A stretch of DNA of 64,000 nt. Origin: Ktedonospora formicarum (GTDB taxonomy: Bacteria > Chloroflexota > Ktedonobacteria > Ktedonobacterales > Ktedonobacteraceae). How positions within the stretch are numbered: position 1 is the stretch's first letter; every line of letters begins with the position of its first letter. Positions 35,152 through 43,602 of this stretch are shown one piece after another. Below the pieces are notes generated by a model. The model worked only from the letters and a program-made list of their open reading frames with translations. It was not told the DNA's origin and did not search any database. A program made the translations under genes and the position numbers. Location of the stretch: NCBI RefSeq assembly GCF_016587355.1, contig NZ_BNJF01000001.1, positions 3,749,721 to 3,813,720 on the forward strand, given 5' to 3'.

Positions 35152-35180
35152 ATCATACAACACCCAACATACAGCGTCAA
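35152..35180 (-). promoter_or_regulatory. clpC promoter, sigma70 type
   Basis: On the minus strand TTGACG (35175-35180), a 17-base spacer and TATGAT (35152-35157), about 75 bases before the clpC GTG. Position and consensus fit a primary clpC promoter. Confidence 0.75.
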
Positions 35181-35726
35181 GGATAACAACCGTAGCCTCC
35201 CGTCTGTCGTTACACGCTTATTGTCGTTTACTGAGAAACAATCGACCTCTAGCTGTTTTTCAATAGAGCGAGACAGCGAAGAGGTCGTCCGAATTTGTCT
35301 GTTCAGGTACATGGCACACATGATGTGCTATGACGTCTGTAAGAGAGAATTCTTCTTCTTCAAAAGACCTCCCTTTGTGTTCAATTCTTTCGTATGGGTT
35401 ACTCTTATTGGAAGGCCTGAGCGCATTGATGCTAACTACATTAGGCGCTTTGGTTTTCCTTTAAGATGTTAGGATGGTGCATACTGTTGGATAACGGAAG
35501 AACTGAGAAGCCAGCCATGTTTGGAATTTATAGGCCTGTCTTTGCCTTTGTCGTGATACTTGGGAACCGTCTTGCTAAGGTGCACTTTGTATGAGTTTAA
35601 ACATTCTCTGTAGTAGAGAGACCTGGTGCGAAGCCTGTGTGCAGCTGTGATTACCCTCAACATCCCAACATTGGAAAGACCCCTCAAATGTAACTGCTAA
35701 AATTGTCATGATAAACTGCGCATTTC

Positions 35727-35755
35727 ATCATACACCACGCATTTTGCAGCGTCAA
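35727..35755 (-). promoter_or_regulatory. Second copy of the clpC-type promoter, no gene directly downstream
   Basis: TTGACG (35750-35755), 17 bases, TATGAT (35727-35732) on the minus strand. The surrounding bases are shared with the clpC promoter (TTCATCATACA and CAGCGTCAAG on the plus strand), so the block seems duplicated. Nothing obvious is encoded in the next 575 bases. Confidence 0.65.
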
Positions 35756-35852
35756 GTAGTTCCAAAATGTTGATTATAGTACGAAACCTGTCTCGCTTTG
35801 TTGTTCGCTTTCTCTGTCTTATGCTCAGTGGGATGAGGGCTAAGAAAAATTG

Positions 35853-35893
35853 TACCTCCCCTACCTGTTCATCATAGACAGGTAGGGGAGGTA
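35853..35893 (-). terminator. Hairpin terminator after rpsA
   Basis: TACCTCCCCTACCTGT and ACAGGTAGGGGAGGTA, 16-base arms with a nine-base loop, about 40 bases after the rpsA stop. On the minus strand a TTTTTC tract lies a few bases past the stem. Confidence 0.85.
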
Positions 35894-35935
35894 TCATGTT
35901 CTGATGGGCACTATCATCGTGTGCCCGGTTCGCGC

Positions 35936-37471
35936 TTACTCAGCCGAGTCAGGCTCGTCTTTGGTGCGCTGGCGAGCGGCCGCGCGGAAAGCCTCCGCCA
36001 TGGCTGTTGTCTCGCCTACTTCGTCCTTGCCGCCGCGTTGCGCGCCCTCAGAGCCACGCTCGCGCCTCTCGGGGCGTTCGCGTTTGCGCTCTTCGGTTGG
36101 CGCTGCATTCTCCAGAGAAGGTGTGGTGGATTCCAGAGAAGGAATCGCCTCACGGGTGGCGATTGCAGCAGGAGCACTCTCAGTCGTTGTGGCTTCCGCG
36201 ACTTCCGTCTGTTCCTCGCCAGTTGGCTCTGGTTCTGGCTCATCTACCTGGCGCAGGCTCAGACCGAGGCGACGGCGCTCAGGATCGATGCGTAGGATGC
36301 GAAGCTCCAACTGAGCACCCTCTTGCAGGACCGACTTGGGATCGGTGCCGGGAGTCAGCTCGGAGTGATGGATTAAGCCCTCGATGCCATCTTCGATGCG
36401 AGCGAACGCGCCGAAGGGAGCGATCTTGGTAACAGTGCCATTCACAAGCTGTCCAGGTGTGTAGCGCTGCTCCACAGTAGTCCAGGGATCAACCTCAGCG
36501 CGCTTGATCGAGAGCGCGATCTTCTTGCGCTCTTTATCGACGCTAAGTACCTGTACCTCGACCTCCTGGCCGACGTGCAGTACTTCGCTGGGATGGTTGA
36601 CGCGGCTCCAGGCGAGCTGGCTGATATGAACCAGACCGTCTGCGCCACCCAGGTCTACGAAGGCGCCAAAGTTCGCCAAATTGCTGACGACACCTTTACG
36701 TACTTCACCGGGCTTGAGCTCTTCGAGCAGCTCTTCGCGGCGGCGCTGGCGCCACTCCTGAACGGCCATGCGCTCAGAGAGAATCAAGCGGTTGCGCGCG
36801 CGATTGATCTCAATAATCTTGAGCTGAAGCTCTTTGTCTTTCATCGCCTGCAACTTGGCAGCGGTCTCTTGATTCTCACCACCAGCCGCGACCTCTTCCC
36901 GCTTGAGGTTGAGGATCTGAGAGATAGGAACAAAGCCACGAATGCCGTTCACATCAACGATCAAGCCGCCTTTGTTAAAGTCGATGACTTTCGCCTTCAG
37001 GAGCTCACCGTTTTTGAACTGCTCTTCCGCGATACGCCACTGGCGCTCGGTATTGGCTCGTTTGAGCGAGAGAACCGCGTGCCCTTCATTGGTCTCAGGC
37101 TGAATGACATAGACCAGAACCTTGTCATTCAATCCAAGCTCATCAAAGGAGCCATACCCATTAGAGGGAAGCTCTCGCGTCGAGAGAACACCTTCAGACT
37201 TCAGGCCAATATCAACCAGAATCTCATCCTGGTCGATACGCACGATCACGCCTTCAACGACATCACCGCGTTTGATGTTGGTTGGACTTGGTGAGGCAGC
37301 CAGCAAGGCTTCCATGTCATTCTGGTTGTAGTCTTCCACGTCCTCTGAAGTGGTGTTCAGGTTATTGTTTTGTACTTGAGGGTCATTGCCTTCGATCATC
37401 GTCTGTACCCGCCCGCTGTTAGGATTTTCCGCTGGCATTGTCGAAAGGTTGCCGTGCTTTTCTTCTTGCAT
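35936..37471 (-). CDS. rpsA: 30S ribosomal protein S1 (four S1 repeats)
   Basis: RNA-binding protein that helps mRNA reach the 30S subunit. About 511 residues from the ATG at 37471, with GGGGG nine bases upstream. Four S1/OB repeats are visible, starting KRGDVVEGVIVRIDQDEILV, FKNGELLKAKVIDFNKGGLI, LKPGEVRKGVVSNLANFGAF and YTPGQLVNGTVTKIAPFGAF. The last two have the strong FGAFV and HISQL/HHSEL motifs. N- and C-terminal tails are low-complexity; the C-tail is rich in Glu, Arg and Ala. Four repeats is the usual number for Gram-positive-like S1. The mRNA leader is about 450 bases. Confidence 0.93.
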   Translation of the reverse strand: MQEEKHGNLSTMPAENPNSGRVQTMIEGNDPQVQNNNLNTTSEDVEDYNQNDMEALLAASPSPTNIKRGDVVEGVIVRIDQDEILVDIGLKSEGVLSTRELPSNGYGSFDELGLNDKVLVYVIQPETNEGHAVLSLKRANTERQWRIAEEQFKNGELLKAKVIDFNKGGLIVDVNGIRGFVPISQILNLKREEVAAGGENQETAAKLQAMKDKELQLKIIEINRARNRLILSERMAVQEWRQRRREELLEELKPGEVRKGVVSNLANFGAFVDLGGADGLVHISQLAWSRVNHPSEVLHVGQEVEVQVLSVDKERKKIALSIKRAEVDPWTTVEQRYTPGQLVNGTVTKIAPFGAFARIEDGIEGLIHHSELTPGTDPKSVLQEGAQLELRILRIDPERRRLGLSLRQVDEPEPEPTGEEQTEVAEATTTESAPAAIATREAIPSLESTTPSLENAAPTEERKRERPERRERGSEGAQRGGKDEVGETTAMAEAFRAAARQRTKDEPDSAE

Positions 37472-37810
37472 GGGTGAAACCCCCTTCGAACCACGGTTTT
37501 TGCCCATTTCGGAGGGACACTCCGGCCCTTGGTCTCGTTTATGCGTGTGTGGCAGTTTGGTGCTTATACTGTCTGGCTTGTTGCTTCTTCACTGGCGCAG
37601 GGCCAGGATGGATTGTGAAAACGAGATGGACCTTCAGTTTTTATGCCTGGGGAGTGTGCCATCGGAATCTGGGTCATCGGAGGAGGTGCTCAGGCGGTAA
37701 TCGTTTCGGTCATCAATAAGAGTTCCCGGGTGACCAGGATGTGCGACCTGTTGCTTTGCCCTACAGAACGGTGATACGAAACGATACGCGCAGGCAAGTA
37801 AGCCATGTTC

Positions 37811-37872
37811 CTTATAAGAAAACCTGGACGCGTCAGCGCTAGTTGCGGTAGCGACGTTGGTTTTCACATAAG
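37811..37872 (+). repeat. Interspersed palindromic element in the rpsA leader
   Basis: CTTATAAGAAAACC at the left and GGTTTTCACATAAG at the right, 62 bases in all, with CGCGTCAGCGCTAG inside. It is downstream of the rpsA promoter and so would be part of the transcript. Confidence 0.75.
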
Positions 37873-37925
37873 ACCTAGTAGGCACATAAGTACCTGGACA
37901 AAGCATACCCCCACTCGATGGTGTA

Positions 37926-37954
37926 ATTATACCAAATGCCGTCCTCGAATGCAA
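37926..37954 (-). promoter_or_regulatory. rpsA promoter, sigma70 type
   Basis: TTGCAT (37949-37954), a 17-base spacer and a perfect TATAAT (37926-37931) on the minus strand. It is the closest match to consensus in the window, fitting a highly expressed ribosomal gene. Confidence 0.8.
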
Positions 37955-38053
37955 GGAGATACGCAGCCTTTTCGCAGTGCTCTCCGGTGTTTTTCTATCT
38001 TTCACATTGTACCACAATACCGCAAGCCCTTTCTTCTATGATAGAATGGAGGT

Positions 38054-38677
38054 ATGCAAGGAAGAGGTTTGTACGAAAACACATCTATAATAGCGCGTCT
38101 CCGCACGCGCCTACAAGCGCCGGGGCCTGCCTATCCTCTGCTCGATCAGCTTGAGGGACGCCAACCTGGCGCGCGCCAGGCTGCGGTCCTGCTGGCTTTA
38201 TATGAGCAGCAAGGCCAGTTATCGTTGCTCTTTATTCGGCGTGCCACTACTCTACGTGCTCATAGCGGCGAGATCGCGTTTCCAGGTGGAAGCGTGGAGC
38301 CGCGTGATGCCTCGCTGACCGCGACGGCGTTGCGCGAAGCCTGGGAGGAGGTTGGGTTGGTTCCAGAAGACGTTGAGGTGCTTGGGATGCTTCCACCAGT
38401 CTTTACGGTGGTGAGCAACTTTTTGATTGTACCAGTTGTGGGATATCTTGCGCAGGGACCGGGTGAACTCATACTTCAGCGTAGTGAGGTAGCTGAGACT
38501 ATTGTGGCTCCTCTGGCTGCTCTAGCCGACCCATCTATTGCGCGCGTTGAGCACTGGACGCGCGGCGAGAAGACGCGCTCTGTCTACTTTTTTGACTACA
38601 ATGCGTATTGTATATGGGGTGCGACGGGTCGCATTTTGCATACCCTTCTCTCCCTACTCCACCCAGATACTGAATAA
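38054..38677 (+). CDS. Nudix hydrolase, coenzyme A pyrophosphatase type
   Basis: 207 residues. The Nudix box region AFPGGSVEPRDASLTATALREAWEEVGL has the REAWEE catalytic core and the spacing seen in NudL/CoA diphosphatases (with Asp at the position usually held by the first Glu), and the preceding LRAHSGEIAFPGG is the CoA-type signature. Members cleave CoA into phosphopantetheine and 3',5'-ADP. The ATG at 38054 abuts GGAGGT, which is too close for ideal spacing; a TTG at 38069 after GGAAGAGG is another possible start. Confidence 0.88.
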   Translation: MQGRGLYENTSIIARLRTRLQAPGPAYPLLDQLEGRQPGARQAAVLLALYEQQGQLSLLFIRRATTLRAHSGEIAFPGGSVEPRDASLTATALREAWEEVGLVPEDVEVLGMLPPVFTVVSNFLIVPVVGYLAQGPGELILQRSEVAETIVAPLAALADPSIARVEHWTRGEKTRSVYFFDYNAYCIWGATGRILHTLLSLLHPDTE

Positions 38678-38836
38678 CTATCACGGGATAGCGCTTACCA
38701 ATTAGTTCTATACCACTTGCGAATCTCTAAGATTTGGTTACAATTGAGATTGTAGTCGGAATGGCCTGTAGTGCGTCCGTTGTATGATGTCTCATTGAAG
38801 TAGTGGTTGGTCTGTAGCGCCCAGGTGGAGAATATC

Positions 38837-39232
38837 GTGACATTACCAACGCCAGATGCTCAAGTCTCACAACTTCTGCCCCAGAGACTCCAATTAAATG
38901 TGCCGTTACACTCGATGCCTGTTGAGTCCTCCCTCACATTTACCCCTTTTTCCCTCACGCCTCCTCCCCGTGAGTCGCGTGCACTTGTTGCTGAGCCCGT
39001 ATCTGAAGCTGTCACTTTCTCCTTGGACCACACCCAGGGGCGTTTTAAGCCTTTGCCCGTCAGAAGCGCTGATTCCCGGCATTTTGTGCGACCTGCTGGG
39101 GATTTTCCGCGCGGCTGGATAGGCTCAGTGCTGGCCGATTGGGGAGCCTTCGCCTCATTGGTCGTGCTGGCTTGCCTTTTTCTCATGCTCCTGGGTGGGG
39201 GGGTTATGTTATTCGTAATGCTGCAATTCTAA
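38837..39232 (+). CDS. Small C-terminally anchored hypothetical protein
   Basis: About 131 residues. A Ser/Thr/Pro-rich soluble part is followed by one C-terminal membrane segment (FASLVVLACLFLMLLGGGVM) ending almost at the stop, a tail-anchored layout. The GTG at 38837 is preferred because GGTGGAG lies seven bases upstream; an in-frame TTG at 38807 lacks a site. No family was recognised. Confidence 0.6.
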   Translation: MTLPTPDAQVSQLLPQRLQLNVPLHSMPVESSLTFTPFSLTPPPRESRALVAEPVSEAVTFSLDHTQGRFKPLPVRSADSRHFVRPAGDFPRGWIGSVLADWGAFASLVVLACLFLMLLGGGVMLFVMLQF

Positions 39233-39490
39233 CAAGATACATATAATGCCACTTAATCACTCTAGAATGCTTATATGAACTGAGAAGGGGTGAAGACATC
39301 AGCACGGAATCACAATCCAGGGAGTAAGGTATGCGTATTCCTAATACATTGTGCAGGCGTACTCTTTATCCCACAATAAGCACGTAGCCAGGGAGCGAGC
39401 ATAAGAGACAACACTGTCTGGGCTTTGCCGCTAGCATGGCCTGGTTTCTTATGCTTCAAAATTACCTGGAGTTGGCAGGGGGCTTTTCCT

Positions 39491-39524
39491 TGTCCAACCT
39501 CCGAGCACACTCGGAGGTTGGACA
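39491..39524 (-). terminator. Hairpin terminator after the P1-family peptidase
   Basis: Perfect 15-base arms TGTCCAACCTCCGAG and CTCGGAGGTTGGACA with a four-base loop, six bases after the stop. AGGAAAAG follows on the plus-strand side, giving CTTTTCCT on the minus strand. Confidence 0.85.
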
Positions 39525-39529
39525 GGATC

Positions 39530-40477
39530 TTACTCCTGTGCTGCTGGTACGTTGTGCAATGTACGCGCATGCTGCACGCCTTTGACGATGGCGCGAGCCA
39601 GTGTCTCGGCTGCTGCTGCTCCTATCATGGTGACACGCTGCGCGGCAAGCGCGCCTCGCGCTTGCTGAGAGTCTCTTGTGCCCACTGAGAGGGCGAAGAT
39701 CGCATCGCCGTCAAACATCGTATGCGCTGGCCGAATGACCTGCGCCATGCCGTCGTGTGCCATCTGCGCGACCTTCGTGCATTCGGCCTTGGTAAGCGTG
39801 GCTGTGGTTGCGATCACCGCTATCGTTGTATTGCTAAAAGGGTTGGGCGTAATTGTGCTCGAACCCAGGGGATCGCGTGTCCCCGCGATGATCTGCTGGG
39901 TTTGGGGATCATAAATATTACCTAGTGCGTTAACGATCACAAGAGCGGCGACCAGGGTGCCATCCGGCAACTGCGTGCTGGCCGATCCTAATCCGCCTTT
40001 CATAGCGAGCAGGGGACTGGCGAGTTTGCCGACGGTGGCTCCCGTTCCTGCGCCGATATTGCCCTGCTCTACAGGATCAGAGCTTGCCTGCTGACTGGCC
40101 CTATAGCCAGCTTCCGCGTCCGGGCGCACTTGCGCTGAGCCAATTGCCAGGTCGAAGATCGCGGCTGCGGGAACAATGGGAACGCGTGCAACTCCGGTGT
40201 CGATCCCTTTGTTGTGCTCTTCGAGATAACGCATGACACCAGCCGCCGCGTTGAGTCCGAAGGCGCTCCCTCCAGTCAACAAGATGGCGTGGACCTCATC
40301 AACCATATGGATCGGGTTGAGTAGGTCTGTCTCGCGTGTGGCGGGTGCGCTTCCTCGTACATCAACTCCCCCGGTTGCTTCCATATCGCAGAGAATGACG
40401 GTGCAGCCAGTCGCTGCTTCAAAGTTGGTGTCGTGTCCAACGCGAATTCCTGGGATGTCTGTGATGTCGTCATGCAT
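39530..40477 (-). CDS. P1 family peptidase (DmpA/S58 type)
   Basis: About 315 residues from the ATG at 40477, ten bases after GGTGAGG. Self-processing N-terminal-nucleophile aminopeptidase family. Motifs: DIPGIRVGHDTN, VRGSAPATRETDLL, ILLTGGSAFGLNAAAGVMRY, GNIGAGTGATVGK and MKGGLGSAST. The last holds the segment where autocleavage would expose a catalytic Ser or Thr. Substrates range from D-amino-acid peptides to beta-peptides and cannot be told from sequence. Downstream of rpe but separated by a long palindrome. Confidence 0.9.
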   Translation of the reverse strand: MHDDITDIPGIRVGHDTNFEAATGCTVILCDMEATGGVDVRGSAPATRETDLLNPIHMVDEVHAILLTGGSAFGLNAAAGVMRYLEEHNKGIDTGVARVPIVPAAAIFDLAIGSAQVRPDAEAGYRASQQASSDPVEQGNIGAGTGATVGKLASPLLAMKGGLGSASTQLPDGTLVAALVIVNALGNIYDPQTQQIIAGTRDPLGSSTITPNPFSNTTIAVIATTATLTKAECTKVAQMAHDGMAQVIRPAHTMFDGDAIFALSVGTRDSQQARGALAAQRVTMIGAAAAETLARAIVKGVQHARTLHNVPAAQE

Positions 40478-40504
40478 GGCTTTTGTCCTCACCTTTCATA
40501 ATGG

Positions 40505-40564
40505 TGTGTTTCTAAAAGGACCCAAAAAGTTGCGCGCAACTTTTTGGGTCCTTTTAGAAACACA
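40505..40564. terminator. Perfect 60-base palindrome between rpe and the peptidase gene
   Basis: 30-base perfect arms with no spacer (TGTGTTTCTAAAAGGACCC... and its complement). It sits seven bases after the rpe stop and about 28 bases before the peptidase start, and contains internal AAAAAG/CTTTTT. Most likely a transcription terminator for rpe; it may also influence the next gene's leader. Confidence 0.75.
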
Positions 40565-40570
40565 TTTGCC

Positions 40571-41239
40571 TTAGAGGTGTTCGCTGGTGGCGGCGCGGCG
40601 TAGGCGCTCAATGGCCTGCGCTACAGACTCCTTCTTGTTATAGACAGAGGAGCCAGCGACGAGTAGATTGGCACCAGCCTTAACAACCTGGGCGGCTGTC
40701 TTCTCCGAGATACCGCCATCAACTTCAATATCGCAACTGAGGTGGCGCTCGGCTAGCATGCGCCGTAACTCAACGATTTTGGGCAGGGTCTCAGGGATGA
40801 GTTCCTGTCCTCCAAAGCCTGGATTTATGGTCATGACCAGCACCATATCCAGCAGTGAGAGCATATCTTTGAGCATGAAGACGGGTGTAGAAGGGTTGAT
40901 CGCCACCCCTGCTCGTTTGCCCGCTGCCTTAATCTGTTTAATGACACGGTGCAGGTGCGGACAGACCTCTTGATGGACAATGATGATATCCGCTCCAGCC
41001 TGCGCGAAGGTTTCAATATACTCCTGGGGATTAGTAATCATCAGGTGAGCCTCAAGTGGTAGTCGCGTTACACGGCGTACGGCCTCGACAACCAGTGGCC
41101 CCATTGTGATATTTGGCACAAAGTGTCCATCCATCACATCGATCTGAATACGCTCAGCTCCTCCTGCTTCGGCCTCGCGTACCTGTTCGCCCAGGCGCGC
41201 GAAGTCTGCCGAGAGAATCGAGGGAACGATTTCGATCAT
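40571..41239 (-). CDS. rpe: Ribulose-phosphate 3-epimerase
   Basis: Interconverts ribulose 5-phosphate and xylulose 5-phosphate in the non-oxidative pentose phosphate pathway. 222 residues, a TIM barrel. VPSILSADFARLG, the metal-binding IQIDVMDGHFVPNITMGP, LEAHLMITNP, VMTINPGFGGQ, the phosphate-binding IEVDGGIS and LLVAGSSVY are all present. AAAGGGG upstream of the ATG. The pgl stop is 15 bases away upstream, so the two genes are an operon. Confidence 0.97.
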   Translation of the reverse strand: MIEIVPSILSADFARLGEQVREAEAGGAERIQIDVMDGHFVPNITMGPLVVEAVRRVTRLPLEAHLMITNPQEYIETFAQAGADIIIVHQEVCPHLHRVIKQIKAAGKRAGVAINPSTPVFMLKDMLSLLDMVLVMTINPGFGGQELIPETLPKIVELRRMLAERHLSCDIEVDGGISEKTAAQVVKAGANLLVAGSSVYNKKESVAQAIERLRRAATSEHL

Positions 41240-41254
41240 CTGAATCCCCTTTCT

Positions 41255-42001
41255 CTAAAATTTATGTGTCAGCTTGGAGGCAGCGGCTGTGTCAAAGAGC
41301 CAGGTGACTTCTCCCTGCGTTGGGCGAACCAGTTGCGCTGGATACTCTTCAGGATTATGTTGCCCTTCGATGACCTCCTTAACCGCCTCGGCTTTGTCCT
41401 GTCCGGTGACCAAGAAGAGCACATGGCGCGCGGCTGTCAATACAGGTGGGGTAAAGGTCAGACGTGCGGGGGGAGGCTTGGGCACACTGACCGGCATCAC
41501 CAGGCGCTCGTTCTCTTTCAGCGAGGGCTGGTGAGGGAAGAGCGAAGCGGTATGGGCCTCGGGTCCCATGCCCAGCAGGATCAGATCGAATTCTGGCACA
41601 TCAGAGGTTTTGAAGACGCGATGCATCTCATCGGTATATGCTTGCGAAGCCGCGTCGCGGTTATCCTGCTCAGCGAGCATACGATGTACCTGGTTGGCGG
41701 GAACGGGTATTTTGCTGATGAGCGTATCAAGTGCCATCTTGTAGCAGCTGTCCGCGCTATCGGGTGGCACGCAACGCTCGTCAGACCAGAAGAGTTCTAC
41801 CAGGTTCCAGTCAATCTGGCTAGTGTAGGGTTCGGAGGCAAGCAGATTGTAGAGAGCCTTGGGAGTATTGCCGCCCGAGAGTGAAAAGGTGAAGCGTCCA
41901 TGGTCAGCGATCGCTTCTTGCGCTACCTGGATTACATAGCGAGCCGCTGCCTGGCTCAGATTTTCCAGGCTTGAGTACGAGGAGATATGTCTATTCTGCA
42001 T
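41255..42001 (-). CDS. pgl: 6-phosphogluconolactonase
   Basis: Hydrolyses 6-phosphogluconolactone, the second step of the oxidative pentose phosphate pathway. About 248 residues from the ATG at 42001 (AGGAG nine bases upstream). Family motifs: FTFSLSGGNTPKALYNLLA, VELFWSDERCVPPDS, LILLGMGPEAHTASLFPHQP and RLTFTPPVLTAARHVLFLVT. DevB/NagB-like fold. Its leader contains a perfect 32-base-arm palindrome. Confidence 0.96.
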   Translation of the reverse strand: MQNRHISSYSSLENLSQAAARYVIQVAQEAIADHGRFTFSLSGGNTPKALYNLLASEPYTSQIDWNLVELFWSDERCVPPDSADSCYKMALDTLISKIPVPANQVHRMLAEQDNRDAASQAYTDEMHRVFKTSDVPEFDLILLGMGPEAHTASLFPHQPSLKENERLVMPVSVPKPPPARLTFTPPVLTAARHVLFLVTGQDKAEAVKEVIEGQHNPEEYPAQLVRPTQGEVTWLFDTAAASKLTHKF

Positions 42002-42061
42002 ATTTCTAATGCTCCTGGTTGATAGATGTTGTGACATATGATTCTAAGACAACAGCGTTCT

Positions 42062-42126
42062 GCAGGGGTCATAGGGTGTGGGCTGATTTGCCATTGGCAA
42101 ATCAGCCCACACCCTATGACCCCTGC
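42062..42126. terminator. Perfect long inverted repeat between opcA and pgl
   Basis: 32-base perfect arms (from GCAGGGGTCATAGGGTGTGG) flanking a single T. It may end opcA transcripts. However, a candidate minus-strand promoter lies between it and opcA, which would put the hairpin into the pgl leader instead. The function is therefore open. Confidence 0.6.
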
Positions 42127-42175
42127 GAAGCGCGTGAGCGCTGAGAAGTCGCTGACTTTGCATAGCCCTACTCTG

Positions 42176-42203
42176 AGTATAACAAGGCTCACACGCTCGA
42201 CAA
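42176..42203 (-). promoter_or_regulatory. Candidate promoter for pgl-rpe
   Basis: TTGTCG (42198-42203), 16 bases, TATACT (42176-42181) on the minus strand, directly downstream of the opcA stop. The match to consensus is good but not perfect. Confidence 0.45.
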
Positions 42204-42217
42204 GCAGAATTGTAGCG

Positions 42218-43486
42218 CTATTGCTCTTCTACAAGCAGGTCATAGATTTCATTCAGTGCCGCCTCATATTGGCGATCATGTCCAACGATTTCTAGTTCAT
42301 CGTGCAGTAAGGTACTGGCAACGTCAGCGCTATCCTGACCCAGGCTGACTGTGCGCTGGTGCCGTGTGCCTTCTGGCAACTCTACTGAGGTCAGAGCGTG
42401 GTCTGCCCCATCGGCGCGATCAATCGTGAACGTGACGTGTTTGTTGTCCACAGTGCTCAGCAAGCGTACCAGGCACAGGGTACCGGGTGGTAGTTCAGGC
42501 TGAAGGCGTGGGCGAATGGAGATGCTCCCAAATCCACTGTGGGCAATGATTCCATCTGCAGTAGGTATTGGAAGTTTGCCAGTAGAATGTGACGTATACC
42601 AGGTATGCTCGCCCGTGGCTGTGTTGTGAACATTGCGCTGATGATTGTGATCGATCTCCCATGACAGGCTCCTGAGCAACCATGCCGAAAGCATAAGTGC
42701 TCGCGTCGGATTGATTTGGTAGCTAGCCTCTTTATTGCCTTCGGGTGTTGTCTGAGGAGTGGAGACGGCATGCTCGATCTCTATGCGATAGATACCGCTC
42801 AAGTATTGTTGGTATTCAGGCACGTCAAAGAATTGAGCGATGAGTTGACGCCAGGGCGTGATCCGCCCCCAGTTCAGATCACTCAATGCCCAGGGGGACG
42901 CGTTCCCTATCATGGACGCGAGATGTGCCAGGCTTTGTTCTGGACGGGTAAAGTGGTCGGAGTCGACTATGACGCGACTGCTAATCCCGGCCAGGTAAGT
43001 GAAAGCGCTGGTCTCATGCGGCGGATCAGCCAGCCACCAGAGATAAATGGGCAGATCTGGCTTGAACAGTGGTTGGATGATCGTCGCGGCTGAGTGGATG
43101 GCGGGGCCAGCTAGCCTGAGCGTGATTTGCTCAAAGTTGTGGCGCATAATATCGGAGATGATCGGGAAAGAGCGGAGCGTCACCCACGTGCTAACATCTG
43201 TGGGAGCGCTCTCGCTGGAATCAAGGATAAGCAATATCACGCGCGCGATATGGGTACTACACAGATCGCGTAGAAGCGAACTGGCGCGCTGCGCGGACTC
43301 GACATCCGGCGCACAGATGACGAAATTGAGAACGCTTGCTCGTACATTTACGTTCTGGCTGATGCGAACGTTGTCTGCGGACAGGTGCCAGAGAGAGGTA
43401 AGCACCTCTTCGGCCTCTTCCATGCGTACCAATTTTCCGGCCCAGGCGAGATTCTTGCCTGGTTGTTCAAAGGATGCCTTCGTCAT
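42218..43486 (-). CDS. opcA: Glucose-6-phosphate dehydrogenase assembly protein OpcA
   Basis: Allosteric or assembly partner of Zwf, known from cyanobacteria and actinobacteria. 422 residues. Recognised from the region RHNFEQITLRLAGPAIHSA, IIQPLFKPDLPIYLWWLADP, and DLNWGRITPWRQLIAQFFD, typical of the family. It is placed directly downstream of zwf as in those groups. GGGGAACGGGA lies ahead of the ATG. The context strongly supports a role in controlling flux into the oxidative pentose phosphate pathway. Confidence 0.93.
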   Translation of the reverse strand: MTKASFEQPGKNLAWAGKLVRMEEAEEVLTSLWHLSADNVRISQNVNVRASVLNFVICAPDVESAQRASSLLRDLCSTHIARVILLILDSSESAPTDVSTWVTLRSFPIISDIMRHNFEQITLRLAGPAIHSAATIIQPLFKPDLPIYLWWLADPPHETSAFTYLAGISSRVIVDSDHFTRPEQSLAHLASMIGNASPWALSDLNWGRITPWRQLIAQFFDVPEYQQYLSGIYRIEIEHAVSTPQTTPEGNKEASYQINPTRALMLSAWLLRSLSWEIDHNHQRNVHNTATGEHTWYTSHSTGKLPIPTADGIIAHSGFGSISIRPRLQPELPPGTLCLVRLLSTVDNKHVTFTIDRADGADHALTSVELPEGTRHQRTVSLGQDSADVASTLLHDELEIVGHDRQYEAALNEIYDLLVEEQ

Positions 43487-43602
43487 TCCCGTTCCCCTTC
43501 ATCGAAGTGAACCTCATTGTTCATGTGTACCACGTTGTGCTACATTTTCCCATGCTACAAACTATGCTTTGCGCTGCTATCCTCAGGAATGGCGTCAACA
43601 CA

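Larger units (their letters stand above)
35077..35852. other. Long leader/intergenic region upstream of clpC
   Basis: About 775 bases, bounded by the clpC start and the rpsA terminator. It holds two near-identical minus-strand promoters (35152-35180 and 35727-35755), separated by 575 bases that contain no convincing gene. A small minus-strand frame at 35469-35687 has no RBS or recognisable motif. The segment downstream of the distal promoter could be an untranslated RNA. Confidence 0.5.
37472..38053. other. rpsA leader and divergent intergenic region
   Basis: About 580 bases between the divergent rpsA and Nudix genes. It holds a strong minus-strand promoter (37926-37954) and a full palindromic repeat copy (37811-37872) within the predicted rpsA leader. 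No promoter for the plus-strand Nudix gene could be called. Confidence 0.55.

Noticed and set aside
35469..35687. Possible 72-residue minus-strand gene downstream of the distal clpC-type promoter
   Set aside because: Its position is tempting, but it has no RBS and no sensible composition; kept as a possible RNA instead.
36575..37294. 239-residue open frame on the plus strand opposite rpsA
   Set aside because: Antisense to the well-supported S1 repeats; no independent evidence.
41123..41884. 253-residue open frame on the plus strand opposite pgl
   Set aside because: It lies antisense to pgl, which has all family motifs; no ribosome-binding site and no recognisable domain. A by-product of codon use on the other strand.
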